From contig CALBOJ010000091.1 of assembly GCA_937896835.1 (NCBI GenBank), positions 1-8,847 of the forward strand: a DNA stretch of 8,847 nucleotides, given 5' to 3'. This document shows, piece after piece, positions 1 through 5,730 of this stretch; within the stretch, counting starts at the first letter, position 1, and the number at the start of each line of letters is the position of its first letter. Made by a program: the position numbers and the translations under genes. The notes below the pieces were generated by a model. The model made no database searches. It was given only the letters and a program-made list of their open reading frames with translations, and was not told where the DNA came from. Origin of the DNA: an uncultured Collinsella sp. GTDB lineage: Bacteria; Actinomycetota; Coriobacteriia; Coriobacteriales; Coriobacteriaceae.

Positions 1-22
1 GGCACTTCAACATCATTGTCGC

Positions 23-63
23 AGCCCCGACCCGCGGTCACGAGCGGGGGCTCCTGTCTTTTT
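23..63 (+). terminator. Possible intrinsic terminator of an upstream plus-strand gene
   Basis: The arms AGCCCC (23-28) and GGGGCT (47-52) are complementary and enclose a GC-rich loop. An alternative fold extends the stem with CCGC/GCGG. Five T residues follow at 59-63, but 6 nt after the stem, which is looser than a classical terminator. The gene it would serve lies outside the window. Confidence 0.4.
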
Positions 64-120
64 AGTGCCCTCGGATTGGGTCATAGTGTCTGTCGGAACC
101 AAAACATCGGTGTTGTCGAA

Positions 121-151
121 GTAGTCATTGGGGACGTTCTTAAATGACTAC
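121..151. repeat. 9-bp inverted repeat GTAGTCATT / AATGACTAC, REP-like
   Basis: GTAGTCATT (121-129) is perfectly complementary to AATGACTAC (143-151), with a 13-nt loop containing GGGGACGTTC. The hairpin opens with GTAG, the tetranucleotide typical of REP elements mobilised by Y1 (TnpA-REP) transposases. The REP assignment is an inference from that one feature. It abuts the larger palindrome at 151-232. Confidence 0.5.
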
Positions 152-232
152 ATAGCATGAGAGTGGATAATCTCCCGGTTTGAGCCTGCATTCAAGCTCA
201 AAGTGGGAGATTATCCACTCTCATTTGCTATG
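151..232. repeat. 82-bp near-perfect palindrome downstream of pdxT
   Basis: A perfect 20-bp inverted repeat (157-176 with 205-224; arm starts ATGAGAGTGG) is extended outward by CATAGC/GCTATG (151-156 with 227-232) across a 2-nt bulge (TT, 225-226), and inward by TTTGAGC/GCTCAAA (179-185 with 196-202). The whole block can fold into one cruciform or RNA hairpin of about 33 bp with a 10-nt loop. It lies 32 bp beyond the pdxT stop codon. No T-run follows on either strand, so it is not a classical terminator. It may be a MITE/REP-like insertion or a 3'-end stabilising hairpin of pdxST mRNA. Confidence 0.8.
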
Positions 233-264
233 CGTCCGAAAATCCACGCTCGTTTGTTTTCTGC

Positions 265-852
265 CTACATTTGTAGGAACAGTTCGTGGAGGCGGGTGTC
301 TTCGTCGAGTTCGGGGTGGAAGGTTACGCCGAGCTGGTTGCCCTGGCGCGCGGCGACGATGCGCCCGTCGACTTTCGCTAAGGCCTTGGCGTCGCCGTGG
401 ACCTCGACGATGCGGGGCGCGCGGATAAACGTCAGCGGCACTTCACCGTCGATGCCGGCTACCTGTCCCTTGGTTCGAAAGCTGCCGAGCTGCCTGCCGT
501 AGGCATTGCGCTCGACAAGTACATCCATGGTTGCCAAACGCGGCGTGCCCTTATCGTCATGGGCGGCAAGATCGTGAGCCAGCAGAATCAGGCCGGCGCA
601 GGTGCCCAGGACAGGCATGCCTTCAACGATACGGGCACGAAGCTCCTCGAGCATGCCCAACTCATCAAGCAGCTTCCCTTGAACGGTGGACTCGCCGCCG
701 GGAAGTACCAGACGGTCAAAGTCCTGCTTCAAATCGGCCGCCTGCCTCAGCTCAATACAACGTGCGCCCAGCTCGGATAGCCTTGCCTCGTGCTCGGCAA
801 AAGCACCTTGGACCGCCAACACGGCGACCGTTTGGTCTGCATAATCGCTCAT
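265..852 (-). CDS. pdxT: Pyridoxal 5'-phosphate synthase glutaminase subunit PdxT
   Basis: This 195-residue cytoplasmic class I glutamine amidotransferase hydrolyses glutamine and passes ammonia to PdxS for DXP-independent PLP synthesis. Visible signatures are the N-terminal strand with VLAVQGAF (about 11-18), the LPGGEST loop (50-56), the nucleophile Cys85 in GTCAGLILLA, RNAYGRQ (115-121), and the His179/Glu181 pair in FHPE, which complete the Cys-His-Glu triad. The length is usual for the family. The ATG at 850-852 is preceded by AAAGGA (complement of 859-864) at 6-nt spacing, which fixes the start. It lies 20 nt downstream of pdxS and is surely co-transcribed with it. I see nothing degenerate. 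Confidence 0.97.
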   Translation of the reverse strand: MSDYADQTVAVLAVQGAFAEHEARLSELGARCIELRQAADLKQDFDRLVLPGGESTVQGKLLDELGMLEELRARIVEGMPVLGTCAGLILLAHDLAAHDDKGTPRLATMDVLVERNAYGRQLGSFRTKGQVAGIDGEVPLTFIRAPRIVEVHGDAKALAKVDGRIVAARQGNQLGVTFHPELDEDTRLHELFLQM

Positions 853-872
853 GTGCGATCCTTTCTGCTGGA

Positions 873-1763
873 CTAGCGCCCGCGCTCCTCCATGATAATC
901 TCGATCTCGTCGGCGTTGATGCCCACCATGGCCTCGCCCAGGTCCTCCGAAAGCTCGGCAATGAGCTTGGCATCGGTGAAGTTTGCCACGGCCTTGACGA
1001 TGGCGGCTGCGCGCTTGGCGGGGTCGCCGCTCTTAAAGATGCCCGAGCCGACAAACACGCCTTCGGCGCCCAGCTGCATCATCAGCGCGGCGTCGGCGGG
1101 GGTCGCTACGCCGCCGGCGGCAAAGTTCACGACGGGAAGCTTACCCGTGGCATGGACCTCGCGCACCAGCTCGACCGGAACCTGCAGTTGCTTGGCTGCC
1201 TCAAAGAGCTCGTCGTTGCGCAGGGCAACAACGTCACGGATCTGCTTTTGGATCTTGCGCATGTGACGCACGGCCTGAACGACGTCGCCCGTACCCGGCT
1301 CACCCTTGGTGCGAATCATCGTGGCGCCTTCGGCAACACGGCGCAGCGCCTCGCCCAGATCACGGGCGCCGCAGACAAACGGCACGTCAAACTGGGTCTT
1401 GTCGATGTGATAGACGTCATCGGCAGGGGAGAGAACCTCGGACTCATCGATGTAGTCGATCTCGATGGCCTGCAGGACCTGCGCCTCGACGATGTGACCG
1501 ATGCGGCACTTGGCCATGACGGGGATGGAGACGGCCTCCTGGATGCCCTTGATCATCTTGGGGTCGCTCATGCGCGAGACGCCGCCTGCGGCACGGATGT
1601 CGGCCGGGATGCGCTCGAGGGCCATGACGGCGCAGGCGCCTGCCTCCTCGGCGATGCGTGCCTGCTCGGGCGTGGTAACGTCCATGATGACGCCGCCCTT
1701 GAGCATCTGCGCGAGCTCGCGATTGAGTTTGACGCGGTCGGCCTTGCTGTTCTGTTCTGCCAT
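873..1763 (-). CDS. pdxS: Pyridoxal 5'-phosphate synthase lyase subunit PdxS
   Basis: This 296-residue (beta/alpha)8-barrel synthase makes PLP from ribose 5-phosphate, glyceraldehyde 3-phosphate and the ammonia supplied by PdxT; family members form dodecamers with PdxT bound outside. Known active-site elements are present: Asp28 in GGVIMDV, Lys85 in PVMAKCRIGH (the pentose-binding lysine) and Lys153 in IRTKGEPGTG (the second catalytic lysine), plus the phosphate-binding region FAAGGVATPADAA (about 214-226) and GSGIFKS (239-245). The ATG at 1761-1763 is chosen because AAGGGAG (complement of 1769-1775) sits 5 nt upstream. An in-frame ATG at 1803-1805 would add 14 residues atypical of the family. 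It is first in a pdxS-pdxT operon and diverges from a MocR regulator gene. Confidence 0.97.
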   Translation of the reverse strand: MAEQNSKADRVKLNRELAQMLKGGVIMDVTTPEQARIAEEAGACAVMALERIPADIRAAGGVSRMSDPKMIKGIQEAVSIPVMAKCRIGHIVEAQVLQAIEIDYIDESEVLSPADDVYHIDKTQFDVPFVCGARDLGEALRRVAEGATMIRTKGEPGTGDVVQAVRHMRKIQKQIRDVVALRNDELFEAAKQLQVPVELVREVHATGKLPVVNFAAGGVATPADAALMMQLGAEGVFVGSGIFKSGDPAKRAAAIVKAVANFTDAKLIAELSEDLGEAMVGINADEIEIIMEERGR

Positions 1764-1823
1764 GGTTGCTCCCTTGGTTGGCATGTGCATTGCTTGACGG
1801 AACATCCTATCGGGGAGCTGGGT

Positions 1824-1852
1824 ATGACAAAATACTCAGTTTTCGAGATAAT
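1824..1852 (+). promoter_or_regulatory. Predicted promoter of the MocR/PdxR gene
   Basis: ATGACA (1824-1829, 5/6 to TTGACA) and GATAAT (1847-1852, 5/6 to TATAAT) are 17 bp apart. The implied start near 1859 gives a leader of about 50 nt before the chosen ATG at 1909. It lies almost exactly on top of the pdxST promoter on the other strand. Confidence 0.6.
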
Positions 1853-1857
1853 TACAA
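1829..1857 (-). promoter_or_regulatory. Predicted pdxST promoter
   Basis: On the minus strand TTGTAA (-35, complement of 1852-1857) is separated by exactly 17 bp from TATTTT (-10, complement of 1829-1834). Each hexamer matches 4 of 6 consensus positions. It overlaps the predicted divergent promoter of the regulator gene, so the two transcription units share control DNA. Confidence 0.5.
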
Positions 1858-1897
1858 GGTCAGACTAATACCAGATTGAATGACTTAATAAGGTCAG
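1856..1897. promoter_or_regulatory. Direct repeat AAGGTCAG x2, 34-bp period: candidate PdxR operator
   Basis: AAGGTCAG occurs at 1856-1863 and again at 1890-1897, same orientation, starts 34 bp apart. The first copy touches the pdxS -35 (1852-1857) and the predicted start of the regulator transcript; the second lies in the regulator leader. MocR-family proteins such as GabR are known to bind direct repeats in intergenic DNA of this kind. Binding here would be placed to activate pdxST and repress the regulator. The operator role is inferred. Confidence 0.45.
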
Positions 1898-1908
1898 GTG
1901 ATAGGCTC

Positions 1909-3345
1909 ATGCTTGACTACAATTTGGAAAAACGCGGCGAAGCATCGCTCTATGAGTATGTTTACCAGCAAATTCGAGATGATATCGTAGCTGGACGCAT
2001 TGTGGCGGGGGAGCATTTGCCGTCTAAGCGCGCCTTTGCCAGTCATCTGGGAATCAGTGTTATTACCATCGAGAATGCATATAGCCAGTTACTCGCTGAG
2101 GGCTATATTTGCTCAATACCACGTCGTGGCTACTACGCTTGCGAGCTTCCGGATGCACCGGTTTTGGCTTCGGCTGCGGAGGGCATCGACCGAGATGCCG
2201 TCTCTGTGGGCCCCAGCGTGCATGATGTCAACGGACAGGTCGAGCGATTCGATGCGCTTTCTCCTTCTGCTTTGGAGGCGGCGCGGCTTTGGCAAAGCGC
2301 GCTACGGGCGACGCTGGCATCCGAAGACGAGCGCGAAATCTTTTCGCCCGCACCGGCGCAGGGCACTGCTCGGCTGCGACGCGCAATTGCTCACCATCTG
2401 CACGGGACAAGGGGTATGAATGTCGACCCCAACAACATCGTTATCGGTGCGGGCGCCCAGCTGCTCGATACCATGTTGGTTCAGTTGCTTGGCGCGGACA
2501 AGGTGTATGCGGTTGAGGATCCGGGCTATTTGCGTCTGACGCGTATCTATCAGGCTATGGGCTGCAAAGTTCGACATATCCCGTTGGATGATGAGGGCGT
2601 GGACTTGAGCACTCTGCAGAAAAGCGGGACCGATGTCCTTCACCTGATGCCGTCCCATCAGTATCCGACCGGCCTTGTGACGAGCATTGCGCGTCGCTAT
2701 GCGCTTCTGAGCTGGGCCGCCGAGCGACCAGGTCGGTATCTCATCGAAGATGACTTTGATTGTGAGTTTCGCCTTGCCGGGAAGCCGATTCCCGCGCTCG
2801 CGTCGATCGATGCCGCCCAGTCGGTTATATACACCAACACGTTTTCGAAGAGCCTGTCTTCGGCGTTGCGCCTAGCGTACATGGTGTTGCCCGACGAGCT
2901 GATGGAGCGGTTTAGGCGCGACCTTGGTTTTTACGCCTCGTCGGTTAGCTCCATAGATCAAGTTGCATTGGCTCGCTTGCTGGAATCGGGTGATTACGAG
3001 CGTCATGTGAACCGCGTGCGCGTTCGTGCCCGCGAGGCGCGTGATGGCCTAGTGGCGCTTGTACGGAAGGCATTTCCGGCAGGGGAAGTCTCGATCGAGC
3101 ATGCAGACGCGGGCCTTTACTGTATCGTGGTTGCGGAGCGTAGAACGGGCGGAAGCACTTTTGCACGGGCCCTCACGCGCTCGAGCATCCCTTTTATCGA
3201 TATCGGTGACTGTTTTTGGTGTGCCGATGGCGCATCTGTCCCTGAAAACACAACTCAAATTCTTGTTCAGTATGACGATCTGAGTCCAAAAGTACTAACA
3301 ACCTTGGAATTGCAGCTAATGGGGGGCACTCTGCAACCTAAGTGA
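1909..3345 (+). CDS. pdxR: MocR-family PLP-responsive regulator (GntR wHTH + aminotransferase domain), PdxR-like
   Basis: This 478-residue cytoplasmic transcription factor has an N-terminal GntR winged helix (about 12-78, with LPSKRAFASHLGIS and ENAYSQLLAEGY) joined by a linker to a fold-type I aminotransferase-like domain (about 115-470). PLP-site features are visible: HQYPTG (250-255), EDDFDCEFR (280-288), and TFSKSL with the probable PLP lysine Lys314. Divergence from pdxST supports the PdxR role, activating PLP synthesis when PLP is low. The ATG at 1909 follows an AGGTG ribosome-binding motif (about 1896-1900). An in-frame TTG at 1876 gives 489 residues but has no comparable site. The stop TGA (3343-3345) lies within the start of a repeat element, which also codes for the final Lys. 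The enzyme-like domain appears intact. Confidence 0.9.
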   Translation: MLDYNLEKRGEASLYEYVYQQIRDDIVAGRIVAGEHLPSKRAFASHLGISVITIENAYSQLLAEGYICSIPRRGYYACELPDAPVLASAAEGIDRDAVSVGPSVHDVNGQVERFDALSPSALEAARLWQSALRATLASEDEREIFSPAPAQGTARLRRAIAHHLHGTRGMNVDPNNIVIGAGAQLLDTMLVQLLGADKVYAVEDPGYLRLTRIYQAMGCKVRHIPLDDEGVDLSTLQKSGTDVLHLMPSHQYPTGLVTSIARRYALLSWAAERPGRYLIEDDFDCEFRLAGKPIPALASIDAAQSVIYTNTFSKSLSSALRLAYMVLPDELMERFRRDLGFYASSVSSIDQVALARLLESGDYERHVNRVRVRAREARDGLVALVRKAFPAGEVSIEHADAGLYCIVVAERRTGGSTFARALTRSSIPFIDIGDCFWCADGASVPENTTQILVQYDDLSPKVLTTLELQLMGGTLQPK

Positions 3346-3460
3346 GTAGACTTTTAGCACTTTGGCGACCAGGCAGTTTTGTAGCAAGCTATTTACCTGC
3401 GGTTTTGAAAAGCAGGATGACCGGCCTGCTCGGGATGTTCAAAAAAGTCTACTCACTTGC
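3338..3460 (+). repeat. 123-bp inverted-repeat element, copy 1 (3' end of pdxR)
   Basis: The terminal inverted repeats are 16-bp perfect: AAGTGAGTAGACTTTT (3340-3355) against 3443-3458. The conserved CTA of the outer end is present on the left (3338-3340) but not the right. In the 119-bp core (3340-3458) 96 bases are identical to copy 2 (4760-4878) without gaps. All 23 differences lie in the interior; the 32 terminal bases are unchanged. The left end reads TAA-g-TGA-g-TAG, stops in all three frames, and provides the pdxR stop. The best-conserved interior blocks are CACTTTGGCGAC, ATTTACCTGCGG and TCTGCTCGG. It encodes no protein. Possible natures are a MITE, a REP-like element or a 3'-UTR module. 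Confidence 0.9.
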
Positions 3461-3492
3461 CGCGCAAAGCTCCTGTATGAGAAAAAAATGGG

Positions 3493-3558
3493 GTTTTCAA
3501 CAGGGCTTCGTCCAGCTCTCGGCAAGCTTTTGGCCAGTTGGGGAGTGCTGTTGAAAAC
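3493..3558. repeat. 11-bp inverted repeat GTTTTCAACAG / CTGTTGAAAAC upstream of the nuclease gene
   Basis: Perfect complementary arms at 3493-3503 and 3548-3558 are separated by 44 bp, in the gap between repeat copy 1 and the nuclease gene. It could be an operator pair or the ends of a small structured element. No clear promoter or coding frame is visible in the rest of 3461-3641. A second small hairpin (TTGGTGC, GTTC loop, GCGCCAA; 3583-3600) lies nearby without a T-run. Confidence 0.6.
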
Positions 3559-3641
3559 TTGGCAGTCCGTTCGGCGCCATTTTTGGTGCGTTCGCGCCAA
3601 TGCGTGACTGACTGGGTTGAAATTCGTGTTTTCCTGTGCCT

Positions 3642-4769
3642 ATGAAGGATTTACTTTGTGACATATCGGCTTTTAGGTACTGGCGTTTGCCTCCTCAAGT
3701 CCGCGCTTTGTGTCCGCCGCTTCCACGACCGGAAGAAGACCGGCAGCGATATGATCTCGCCCGCAACCCGACGGCTGCGGTCGCGCTCGGTTTTCCGTTG
3801 TATACATTGGTTCGGACGAGAAACAAACGGACTTGTCCAGCCAGCATTAGGCAGCGGCTGTTTCTTGGTGAGCTTCCCAGGGAATCCGTGCTGGAAACGG
3901 AGCATGGGTTTTTGATTACGTCTCCTCTACTGACGGCATTCATCATGTCGCGGCACCTGACGGATCTCCAGCTTCTTTTGGTATTGGCGGAGATGTGTGG
4001 CTTGTTTGCGGTGTGCGCTCTGCCGGCGGCACTTGAGGCGGAGCTTTCGCGTGCAATTGATTCGGGCGCGATTTCGACAACGTTCGGTTGGGTGCGCTGC
4101 CCGTCCGAGGACGGCACCGCCTCAAATTTATGGCGTCGAGACGCTTTGGTTTTGGGCGGAGACCTTGACCGTTTTTGTTCAGATGTTTGCGGGATGCGTT
4201 ACGGCAATAGATTTATGGCGGTATCGCAACTCGTTCCATTGGGTGCCGCGTCGCCTTTTGAGGTCGAGGCGTATTTGCTACTTGCACTGCCGCGATCCCT
4301 GGGAGGCGAAGGTTTTTGCGACATAGAGCTTAATGTTGAAGTGATGCTAGGCACAAGTGCTCGAGCGATTGTGGGAAAGTCCCGTATATATATCGACCTA
4401 CTTCTTTCTTCACCGGACGGTAGGCGACAGGTGGCCATTGAATGTCAGGGAAAGGCCTCGCACGGACGCGCAGGGGATGGCTTGCGTGACGCTGACCGCA
4501 TGACGGCCCTTCAGGCCATGGGCTACGATGTGCTTCTCCTGACACACAGACAGATATCGGATGAGGATAGATTCCGCGCGATCGTTAAGGCCATATGCAG
4601 GATGCTCGATGCTGAATATCGTGATAAAAGCTCGGATGAGCAAAGGGCTGAGATATTACTCCGGTCTGAACTATTCATTGACTGGACAAAATTGGGAGTA
4701 ATCGACGGAAAGATGCCCGTTAGACACAAAATGGCTCGATCGTGGACGGCTGCGAATCTAAGTGAGTAG
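3642..4769 (+). CDS. Putative DUF559/Vsr-like PD-(D/E)XK nuclease-domain protein, function unknown
   Basis: 375 residues counted from the ATG at 3642 (377 from the GTG at 3636). Neither start has a good ribosome-binding site, so the start is uncertain. No signal peptide or transmembrane segment is evident. The C-terminal part (about 203-325) resembles a minimal PD-(D/E)XK fold: SPFEVEAYLLLALPRSLGG (helix with Glu209), Asp252 in IYIDLLL, then Glu267-x-Gln269-x-Lys271 in VAIECQGKASH, then DADRMTALQAMGYDVLLLTH, matching the D...ExGxxH...D..R...L...G layout of DUF559/Vsr-like domains. The middle, with LITSPLLTAF (91-100) and a helical stretch after it, recalls AbiEi-like antitoxin proteins carrying DUF559. 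I infer a nucleic-acid-acting accessory protein; the substrate is unknown. The gene stands alone between two copies of the same repeat, and its last three residues and TAG stop come from copy 2. Codon use looks less GC-biased than its neighbours, which would suit acquisition by transfer. Confidence 0.75.
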   Translation: MKDLLCDISAFRYWRLPPQVRALCPPLPRPEEDRQRYDLARNPTAAVALGFPLYTLVRTRNKRTCPASIRQRLFLGELPRESVLETEHGFLITSPLLTAFIMSRHLTDLQLLLVLAEMCGLFAVCALPAALEAELSRAIDSGAISTTFGWVRCPSEDGTASNLWRRDALVLGGDLDRFCSDVCGMRYGNRFMAVSQLVPLGAASPFEVEAYLLLALPRSLGGEGFCDIELNVEVMLGTSARAIVGKSRIYIDLLLSSPDGRRQVAIECQGKASHGRAGDGLRDADRMTALQAMGYDVLLLTHRQISDEDRFRAIVKAICRMLDAEYRDKSSDEQRAEILLRSELFIDWTKLGVIDGKMPVRHKMARSWTAANLSE

Positions 4770-4880
4770 ACTTTTGTCACTTTGGCGACTAGGTCGTTTT
4801 GCAACAAGGCATTTACCTGCGGCTTTATAAAGTGATATGGATGGTCTGCTCGGCAAGTTCCAAAAAGTCTACTCACTTAG
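4758..4880 (+). repeat. 123-bp inverted-repeat element, copy 2 (3' end of nuclease gene)
   Basis: Perfect 18-bp terminal inverted repeats: CTAAGTGAGTAGACTTTT (4758-4775) against 4863-4880. It has the same orientation as copy 1 and starts exactly 1420 bp later. The left end puts TAA (4759-4761), TGA (4763-4765) and TAG (4767-4769) in three different frames, and the nuclease gene stops at the TAG. The right end carries the same three-frame stop on the minus strand. No target-site duplication is evident. The interior is about 74% identical to copy 1, whereas the ends are identical, which suggests selection on the ends. Confidence 0.9.
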
Positions 4881-4945
4881 TTTTGACGAGAAGCCGATGC
4901 CGAAGACGGTCCTATTTCAGGGCGTTAACAAGTTCGTGAGGCACG

Positions 4946-4976
4946 AAAAAGGCCCGAACCAATACGGTCCGGGCCT
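4946..4976 (-). terminator. Intrinsic terminator of the rubrerythrin gene
   Basis: The 11-nt arms 4950-4960 and 4966-4976 pair with a single A:C mismatch around a 5-nt loop. On the minus strand the stem is followed at once by TTTTT (complement of 4946-4950). It lies 34 nt after the rubrerythrin stop codon, a textbook position. Confidence 0.9.
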
Positions 4977-5010
4977 CATCGAGCTTGAGGTTATGTCTCA
5001 GGCGGTTGGC

Positions 5011-5571
5011 TTAGCCAAAGTAGCGCTTGAGCAGGCCGGCGAAAGCCTTGCCGTGGCGGGCCTCGTCGCGAGCCATCTCGTGCACGGTGTCGTGGATGGC
5101 ATCGAGGCCGGCGGCCTTGGCACGCTTGGCAAGATCGGTCTTGCCGGCGGTGGCGCCGTTCTCGGCCTCAACGCGCATCTCGAGGTTCTTCTTGGTGGAG
5201 TCGGTCACGACCTCGCCCAGGAGCTCGGCGAACTTGGCGGCATGCTCGGCCTCCTCGTGGGCAGCCTTCTCCCAGTACAGGCCGATCTCGGGATAGCCCT
5301 CGCGATGAGCGACGCGAGCCATGGCCAGGTACATACCGACCTCGGAGCACTCGCCCTCAAAGTTGGCGCGCAGGTCGGCAACGATGTCCTCGGAGACGCC
5401 CTCCATCTTGGCGACGCCCACGACGTGCTCGGCAGCCCACTCGAGCTGACCCTCCTCCTGCTTCAGGAAGCGAGAACCGGGAACGCCGCACTGGGGGCAC
5501 TTGAAGTCCTCGGGCAGCTGGTCGCCGTCGAACTCTTCCACATAACCGCAAACGGGGCAAACAAACTTCAT
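5011..5571 (-). CDS. Reverse-type rubrerythrin (N-terminal rubredoxin + di-iron ferritin-like domain)
   Basis: 186 residues, cytoplasmic. Rubrerythrins of this kind reduce hydrogen peroxide with electrons from NAD(P)H through redox partners and protect anaerobes from oxidative stress. The rubredoxin Fe(Cys)4 site is N-terminal: Cys5/Cys8 in CPVCG and Cys25/Cys28 in CPQCG. The four-helix di-iron domain (about 45-185) shows FEGECSE (71-77), Glu107-x-x-His110 in EEAEH, EAEN (135-138) and Glu170-x-x-His173 in DEARH. This order is the reverse of classical rubrerythrin and matches the oxygen-induced reverse rubrerythrins of clostridia. The ATG at 5569-5571 has AAAGGA (complement of 5579-5584) 7 nt upstream; an upstream in-frame start at 5676 would add 35 residues that lack family features and lie over the promoter. 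It is monocistronic, with its own terminator. Confidence 0.93.
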   Translation of the reverse strand: MKFVCPVCGYVEEFDGDQLPEDFKCPQCGVPGSRFLKQEEGQLEWAAEHVVGVAKMEGVSEDIVADLRANFEGECSEVGMYLAMARVAHREGYPEIGLYWEKAAHEEAEHAAKFAELLGEVVTDSTKKNLEMRVEAENGATAGKTDLAKRAKAAGLDAIHDTVHEMARDEARHGKAFAGLLKRYFG

Positions 5572-5602
5572 GATTCGATCCTTTCGATCGATGGCGATTG
5601 TG

Positions 5603-5641
5603 CGCTCGTCCGGTCCCGTAAGGGCCCTCTCCGGACGTGCG
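5603..5641 (-). promoter_or_regulatory. Stem-loop in the rubrerythrin 5' leader
   Basis: CGCTCGTCCGG (5603-5613) pairs with CCGGACGTGCG (5631-5641) with one mismatch, enclosing a smaller CCC-GTAA-GGG hairpin (5615-5624). It lies in the roughly 78-nt leader between the predicted promoter and the ribosome-binding site, so the transcript starts with a strong structure. Its role, such as mRNA stability or post-transcriptional control, is unknown. Confidence 0.55.
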
Positions 5642-5655
5642 TCTTGACGAGTCCT

Positions 5656-5683
5656 ATTATCCATAAATGCAACCAAATGTGAA
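5656..5683 (-). promoter_or_regulatory. Predicted rubrerythrin promoter
   Basis: On the minus strand TTCACA (-35, complement of 5678-5683, 5/6) is followed after 16 bp by GATAAT (-10, complement of 5656-5661, 5/6). CCTATTA occurs at 5653-5659 and again at 5685-5691, flanking the promoter, and could be a regulator half-site. I see no convincing PerR or Fur box. Confidence 0.55.
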
Positions 5684-5730
5684 GCCTATTAGGAATGATT
5701 TTTAATAAAACAATTTTGAGATATGAAGAT

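Noticed and set aside
531..1868. Long plus-strand open frame (445 codons) opposite pdxS/pdxT
   Set aside because: It is an antisense shadow of two fully motif-supported genes in GC-rich DNA and has no recognisable domain.
1876..1908. TTG start at 1876 for the MocR gene
   Set aside because: It adds 11 residues before the winged helix without a ribosome-binding site, whereas the ATG at 1909 has one; the second AAGGTCAG also lies in this stretch.
3583..3600. Small hairpin TTGGTGC-GTTC-GCGCCAA as a terminator
   Set aside because: No T-run follows on either strand.
3338..4880. Integron attC sites
   Set aside because: The layout (gene followed by a palindromic site) is suggestive, but the RYYYAAC/GTTRRRY cores are absent and the interior is conserved between copies, unlike attC.
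4837..5682. 281-codon plus-strand frame opposite the rubrerythrin gene
   Set aside because: It starts inside repeat copy 2 and runs antisense to rubrerythrin across its terminator; low-complexity Gly/Leu/Ala composition typical of a shadow frame.
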